Positions 6,734 through 10,106 of a stretch of DNA of 10,106 nucleotides are shown one piece after another (within the stretch, counting starts at the first letter, position 1; every line of letters begins with the position of its first letter). Below the pieces are notes generated by a model, which saw only the letters and a list, made by a program, of their open reading frames with translations, was not told the origin of the DNA and searched no databases. This stretch comes from Planctomycetaceae bacterium (GTDB lineage Bacteria > Planctomycetota > Planctomycetia > Pirellulales > UBA1268), in contig CACORA010000046.1 in assembly GCA_902629495.1 (NCBI GenBank), positions 1 to 10,106 of the forward strand, in the 5' to 3' direction. Both the position numbers and the translations under genes were made by a program.

Positions 6734-8472
6734 GACGACTCGTCGGTACTCGACTCCCCGGAGAAGGCTGCTTCAACCGATTCCATGGCTGGAATGCTGC
6801 GGTTTCGTATAGAAATTTCCTCATGAATAGATCCCCTTCCATCGTTGCTTTTTGGAAGAGAGTCAAAGGCTAAACGGGAGTCGAGAGCCCTTTGGGCCGT
6901 TGCTTGCTGGAGAAATTGGATGATGTCAGGATATGTTGCATCGAGTGAGGCAAGTGCTCGAAGCACGGATTCTGCTTCAGCTTTTGTTTCAATGATTCGA
7001 TCTGGTACATCAACGTCAAAACGGCTGCACGTTGCCATTGATCCTTCGACCACAACAACAATCGCTGGTCCTGCTTCAACACGCATGCCATCGGCCAGAG
7101 GATGTTCGGTTCCGAAGAGTACGATTTCTGGATGATGAGACCGAGTGGCATGAATGAGGGTTGGACCCTCCACATTGAGAACATGAAAACCACATGAAGA
7201 GCCCAGTTGTTCTCCCCGTACGAGTGGAATAGGAGAGTCCATTGTCCATAACGCTCGAAACGCTCCATACCGGGTTTCAGCACTTGAACTCGAAAGAAGT
7301 GACTGGAGGGCATCGATACCATTTGCATCATCAATGACGGTTAACGCAGCTAGAGCCGCTGGCCTAGCGCTCCGGAGATTCCGTGCAGCTGATGCCAAAT
7401 GAGACGCCGCAACTGACTCTCCGAGATATGCGAGTGCTTCTGCAGAGGCGAATCGAACTTCAGCATCTTTTGATTCTAATCCCTCCCGCAAAATTGAGAT
7501 CGCTTGCTTTCCGATAGCCTCAAGCCTCAGGGCAGCCGTTGGTGCAGTCACTGGGTCTGAGAGTTGACGGCGAAGAAGATCCAGTCTGGCGTGACGTCCA
7601 TTATGCGGTTCTACGACGGCGACTGCACCAATAACCTGAATATATCGGGCCAAATTATGTCGATATTCAGCAGGGATCTCCAATTCAATAAATCGGTCCG
7701 TTTTCGGAGTAGCGACGCCCTTCTTTGAACTTTGAATAATGGTATGAAATCGACTGTTGATGGCATCTCCCAGCCTTTTTGAGAGTGCTACAGAGCGATG
7801 TTCTGGCTGCAGTATAAGACCGATTGATCGAGAGGACAGCGATACGCCTCCACCAGGTATGATGGCTCGGATCTTTGACTTCGAGTCAAGGGTTCCACTT
7901 GATACGGGATCAACAAGAAGAGGTCCTTCAACAATGCCAAGTGTGTGACCATCCCGAATACGGCTTCCAATGATTGCCATCTCGGCGAGGCGTGTTTCCA
8001 TGAGCCATCCATCAGCGAGACTCATGGTGTCACAGTCTGCAGGGACTTCGACAGCCACATCAAAACGATCACCTTTCTGTACGCCTGGCGGGAGATAGCC
8101 ATGCACCCATGTGAGTGATGTTGTTGGCGAAGCAAGGAGGCTATTTGGGCGGATCACGCCTCGTGTTTGCATATCCGAAAGGAGAGCTTGTCGTCGAGCG
8201 TTAGGAGGCGGATCACTACCTGTTCCGGCAAGGCCAGTCACAAGGGCCGCTCGTTCAATACGTTGAGAGTTCATTCCCCATGGGATGACATAGTCACCCA
8301 CGAGGCGAGTTTCAGCTTCTATGTTAAGCAGAGCTTCGACTTCAGGGCTTTGATTACGAATAGCTGGTCCGGCGCAGCCTGTAAGAACGGCAATTGCACC
8401 AATCAGCAGCCATGACACGTTGCTGAACGTGAATGTTTTTTCTTTTCGAATAAGTTCAGCCATTGGGCCCAT
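6730..8472 (-). CDS. Lipoprotein with FlgI (P-ring)-like region and HEAT-like repeats
   Basis: This is a predicted 580-residue envelope lipoprotein. Residues 1-33 form a lipoprotein signal: basic N-terminus, hydrophobic WLLIGAIAVL, lipobox LTGC with Cys33. Residues of about 58-285 resemble the flagellar P-ring protein FlgI: ALVTGLAGTGSDPP (76-89) matches its V.GL.GTGD motif. LPPGVQKGDRFDVAVEV (127-143), SLADGWLMETRL and the later GP-LLV and IPGGGV segments also fit. Residues of about 310-412 contain two or three Ala/Leu-rich helical repeats of HEAT type, with EVRFASAEALAYLG and ETRYGAFRALWTM as the clearest. The C-terminal 170 residues are unassigned. FlgI itself is about 365 residues and usually not a lipoprotein, so this is a relative, not the flagellar ring subunit. 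Its stop overlaps the smc start. ATG 8472 or 8463 may start it; neither has a clear ribosome site. Confidence 0.8.
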   Translation of the reverse strand: MGPMAELIRKEKTFTFSNVSWLLIGAIAVLTGCAGPAIRNQSPEVEALLNIEAETRLVGDYVIPWGMNSQRIERAALVTGLAGTGSDPPPNARRQALLSDMQTRGVIRPNSLLASPTTSLTWVHGYLPPGVQKGDRFDVAVEVPADCDTMSLADGWLMETRLAEMAIIGSRIRDGHTLGIVEGPLLVDPVSSGTLDSKSKIRAIIPGGGVSLSSRSIGLILQPEHRSVALSKRLGDAINSRFHTIIQSSKKGVATPKTDRFIELEIPAEYRHNLARYIQVIGAVAVVEPHNGRHARLDLLRRQLSDPVTAPTAALRLEAIGKQAISILREGLESKDAEVRFASAEALAYLGESVAASHLASAARNLRSARPAALAALTVIDDANGIDALQSLLSSSSAETRYGAFRALWTMDSPIPLVRGEQLGSSCGFHVLNVEGPTLIHATRSHHPEIVLFGTEHPLADGMRVEAGPAIVVVVEGSMATCSRFDVDVPDRIIETKAEAESVLRALASLDATYPDIIQFLQQATAQRALDSRLAFDSLPKSNDGRGSIHEEISIRNRSIPAMESVEAAFSGESSTDESS

Positions 8473-8517
8473 TCATTTGGGGAATCGTGGTTCGAATTAG
8501 GTGGACCACGAGGAGGG

Positions 8518-8546
8518 AGAGTAGGAGTCCGGGAACAAGGGGTCAA
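8518..8546 (-). promoter_or_regulatory. Sigma-70-like promoter for the lipoprotein-smc operon
   Basis: On the - strand a TTGACC hexamer (8546-8541; five of six match TTGACA) is followed after exactly 17 bases by TACTCT (8523-8518; three of six match TATAAT, with the key first T, A and last T). Transcription would start near 8511, leaving a leader of about 40 bases before the ATG at 8472. Spacing and position are good, but the -10 is weak. Confidence 0.45.
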
Positions 8547-8562
8547 GGGTGCTTCTCCCTTG
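8544..8562. promoter_or_regulatory. Inverted repeat overlapping the operon -35, possible operator
   Basis: CAAGGG (8544-8549) and CCCTTG (8557-8562) form a perfect 6-base inverted repeat with a 7-base spacer. Half of it overlaps the predicted -35 of the lipoprotein promoter. A second palindrome, GTGGACCAC (8501-8509), lies at the predicted transcript start. The positions would suit a dimeric repressor, but no matching regulator is known; both may be chance. Confidence 0.25.
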
Positions 8563-8593
8563 AAAAAAAGGTTGTTTTTAGCTTCGAATCCTC

Positions 8594-8622
8594 TTGGCTG
8601 ACATAGAGGCTCCTGCTAGGGT
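8594..8622 (+). promoter_or_regulatory. Weak candidate promoter for rimI
   Basis: TTGGCT (8594-8599) and TAGGGT (8617-8622) are 17 bases apart, with four and three of six consensus matches. Transcription from here would give a leader of about 50-70 bases. A second candidate, TTGCGG (8650-8655) and TACTCT (8675-8680), has a less favourable 19-base spacing and would only suit translation from the GTG at 8700. Neither is strong. Confidence 0.25.
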
Positions 8623-8681
8623 GCCCTCAAAGCAGGGATTATTTTTACATTGCGGAATACATACGGTTCTTTGCTACTCTT

Positions 8682-9203
8682 TTGCGGAGCTTAGCTGAAG
8701 TGACTCTTGAAACCACAACTGACAGCCGTGTCCACATCCGATGGATGATTCGCCGAGATATGGCGGAAGTACTTTCTATTGAGGAGCAGAGTTTTGAGTT
8801 CCCTTGGAGTGATGAAGACTTTACTCGATGTCTTCGTCAACGAAATTGTATTGGCATGGTAGCTGAGATCGCAGATTCCGTTGTAGCATTCATGGTGTAT
8901 GAGTTACATCGAGGGCGATTGCATGTGCTTAATTTTTCTGTCGCCCGTTCTCATCGAAGATTAGGTATTGGTGCGATGATGATCAAGAAACTCATTGCGA
9001 AGTTGACGCCAGAGCGACGTCAACAGATCGTACTCGAGGTTCGTGAGACTAATCTGCCTGCCCAACTTTTCTTCAGATCTATGGGTTTCCTTGCCACGTC
9101 AGTCCTTAAGGATTTTTACGAAGACACAACAGAAGATGCTTATTTTATGCAGTACACCTGTCATGACGCTACGGAGACGATGCCACATCGTCTGGCAGGC
9201 TAG
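8682..9203 (+). CDS. rimI: Ribosomal protein S18-alanine N-acetyltransferase (RimI-type GNAT)
   Basis: RimI transfers acetyl from acetyl-CoA to the N-terminal alanine of ribosomal protein S18. The protein is a single GNAT domain. FEFPWSDEDF (38-47) matches the RimI E..f..PWs..f segment. The acetyl-CoA loop is RRLGIGA (92-98) after VLNFSVARSH. LEVRETNLPAQ (118-128) carries Glu119, equivalent to the catalytic Glu of E. coli RimI. FYEDTTEDAYFMQY (145-158) is the usual C-terminal motif. The position where E. coli RimI has its catalytic Tyr reads Phe131 (in FFRSMGF), which is unusual. The start is uncertain: TTG 8682 is the first usable codon after an in-frame stop. GTG 8700 has a GGAG 10 bases upstream and may be the true start. 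The gene ends inside the opposing ATP-grasp gene, a 35-base tail-to-tail overlap. Confidence 0.85.
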   Translation: MRSLAEVTLETTTDSRVHIRWMIRRDMAEVLSIEEQSFEFPWSDEDFTRCLRQRNCIGMVAEIADSVVAFMVYELHRGRLHVLNFSVARSHRRLGIGAMMIKKLIAKLTPERRQQIVLEVRETNLPAQLFFRSMGFLATSVLKDFYEDTTEDAYFMQYTCHDATETMPHRLAG

Positions 9204-10106
9204 CGAATGGCATATGTTCTCTTAATATGGATATTCGTTGCTGAAGTTTGGCAATTGCCTGAGTGGGGCAGCGACCCACTGCAAAAAGTGTGAGTGACGG
9301 TGAGCCTTCGTGTATTGTTTGATCGGCAGTGGGGATATCCGCTAAGGCAGGCTGTCCACCATCGGCGGCACTCCATCTTTCTTGATAGGTTTTCCATACT
9401 GCATGAACATGTTTATCAACACGAAAATTCCCTTTTGTAAAGAGAATAATTTTTATCCAGTTTTGGTGAGGAATGGAATCTGCTCGTGCTACAGCACACC
9501 GCGTGGTATTGCCGCATGCGCTTAGATGTTCACCAACAATCGATTGTCCTGTTGTGCGTTCGTGTAATTCCATCGATGCAGTAAATCGCGGATTGACTTC
9601 AATCATCCATGGCTGACTATTTTGATCAACAACAAAGTCAATCCCAACAGCACCAACGAGACCGCATCGTTGGGCCAATATCGTCCCACATTTTTGGGTC
9701 ACATCTCGTAGCTTTGCTGGGATATCATTGTGGCGAAGTGTCAACGAACCATGGTAGGCGAAAGGAAAACGCTTGCTGCAGACTCGTCCGATTAGTTGTC
9801 GAGTGATACCAAGCATGTTTGCCTGACCATGATCCATGATAAAGGAGGCAGAGTACGGGCTGCCACAGATCCTTTTCTGCCAGAACGTTGAGCTGTTTGA
9901 TGATGTATCAGATTCCCAGTAGGTGACACTTCTTCCACCAGTACTATTTCGTTGCTTTGCCAGGAAGGAGCCATCCTGAGGTAATCCTTTTGCGCAATGA
10001 TGGGTTTCTGGGAATGGAATGTGTGCCTCACGCATCAACGCTGAAAGAAAAAAAGGATCCCGAGCCGACCGAAGGCTCATCCCTGAATTACCTGCGAGGG
10101 AACGAC
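9169..10106 (-). CDS. ATP-grasp carboxylate-amine ligase family protein (N-terminus outside window)
   Basis: ATP-grasp enzymes activate a carboxylate with ATP and join it to an amine or thiol. The frame is open to the right edge (RSLAGNSGMSLRSARDP precedes the conserved-looking RDPF), so the N-terminal pre-domain is cut off and ATG 10080 is not the true start. Visible motifs, numbered from that ATG, are the ATP-binding Lys and glycine loop AKQRNSTGGRSV (41-52), and GLVGAVGIDFVVD (140-152). EVNPRFTASMELHER (161-175) follows, with Asp148, Glu161 and Asn163 suited to Mg-ATP binding. The C-terminal part (DIPTADQTIHEGSPSLTLFAVG) resembles the tail of predicted ATP-grasp carboligases (COG2232-like). 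Planctomycetes carry such genes among their tetrahydromethanopterin C1-pathway accessory genes, but no C1 gene is visible here, so the substrate is unknown. Confidence 0.8.
   Translation of the reverse strand, partial: RSLAGNSGMSLRSARDPFFLSALMREAHIPFPETHHCAKGLPQDGSFLAKQRNSTGGRSVTYWESDTSSNSSTFWQKRICGSPYSASFIMDHGQANMLGITRQLIGRVCSKRFPFAYHGSLTLRHNDIPAKLRDVTQKCGTILAQRCGLVGAVGIDFVVDQNSQPWMIEVNPRFTASMELHERTTGQSIVGEHLSACGNTTRCAVARADSIPHQNWIKIILFTKGNFRVDKHVHAVWKTYQERWSAADGGQPALADIPTADQTIHEGSPSLTLFAVGRCPTQAIAKLQQRISILREHMPFASLPDDVASSP

Noticed and set aside
9250..9259. GGCAATTGCC palindrome
   Set aside because: It is inside the ATP-grasp coding region, and ten-base palindromes are expected several times by chance in a 10 kb window.

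Overview
The window reads as ordinary bacterial chromosome, most likely from a planctomycete (Planctomycetota). The placement rests on protein style: a receiver protein with an excisionase-type N-terminal helix-turn-helix, a lipoprotein fusing a FlgI (flagellar P-ring)-like region to HEAT-like repeats, and an ATP-grasp ligase of a type I associate with planctomycetes. It is inferred from remembered families, not from a search. Base composition looks moderate (judged by eye, somewhat under 50% GC), gene density is high, and no rRNA, tRNA, CRISPR array, insertion sequence or phage gene was seen.

Layout. On the + strand, positions 1-1159 carry the 3' part of rpoN (sigma-54) and then nrdR, with a small hairpin overlapping the nrdR ribosome binding site. 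nrdR converges on moaC (- strand, 1193-1645); the apparent nrdR terminator lies inside the last codons of moaC. A roughly 445-base gap (1646-2090) holds a 12-base palindrome, a possible -10 element for moaC, and a strong terminator for the next - strand gene. That gene (2091-2663) is a HTH plus degenerate-receiver regulator. A second gap (2664-3091) holds a long hairpin and a doubtful small, very basic ORF that begins inside the end of smc. Positions 3092-8472 are a two-gene - strand operon: a lipoprotein with FlgI-like and HEAT-like parts, then the chromosome-organising ATPase Smc. The two genes share the four bases ATGA. A 209-base divergent region (8473-8681) holds a good sigma-70-like promoter for the operon and weaker candidates for rimI, the + strand ribosomal-protein acetyltransferase. 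rimI overlaps tail-to-tail by 35 bases with a - strand ATP-grasp ligase that runs off the right edge.

The genes do not form one obvious pathway. They are mostly housekeeping: alternative sigma factor, dNTP-synthesis repressor, molybdenum cofactor synthesis, chromosome condensation and ribosomal protein modification. The least ordinary unit is the translationally coupled envelope lipoprotein and Smc. Other points worth checking are a receiver domain lacking most phosphorylation residues, a RimI with Phe where the catalytic Tyr is expected, and the basic ORF that could extend Smc through a slippery A-run. I found no evidence of a defence system or a clearly new multi-gene system.
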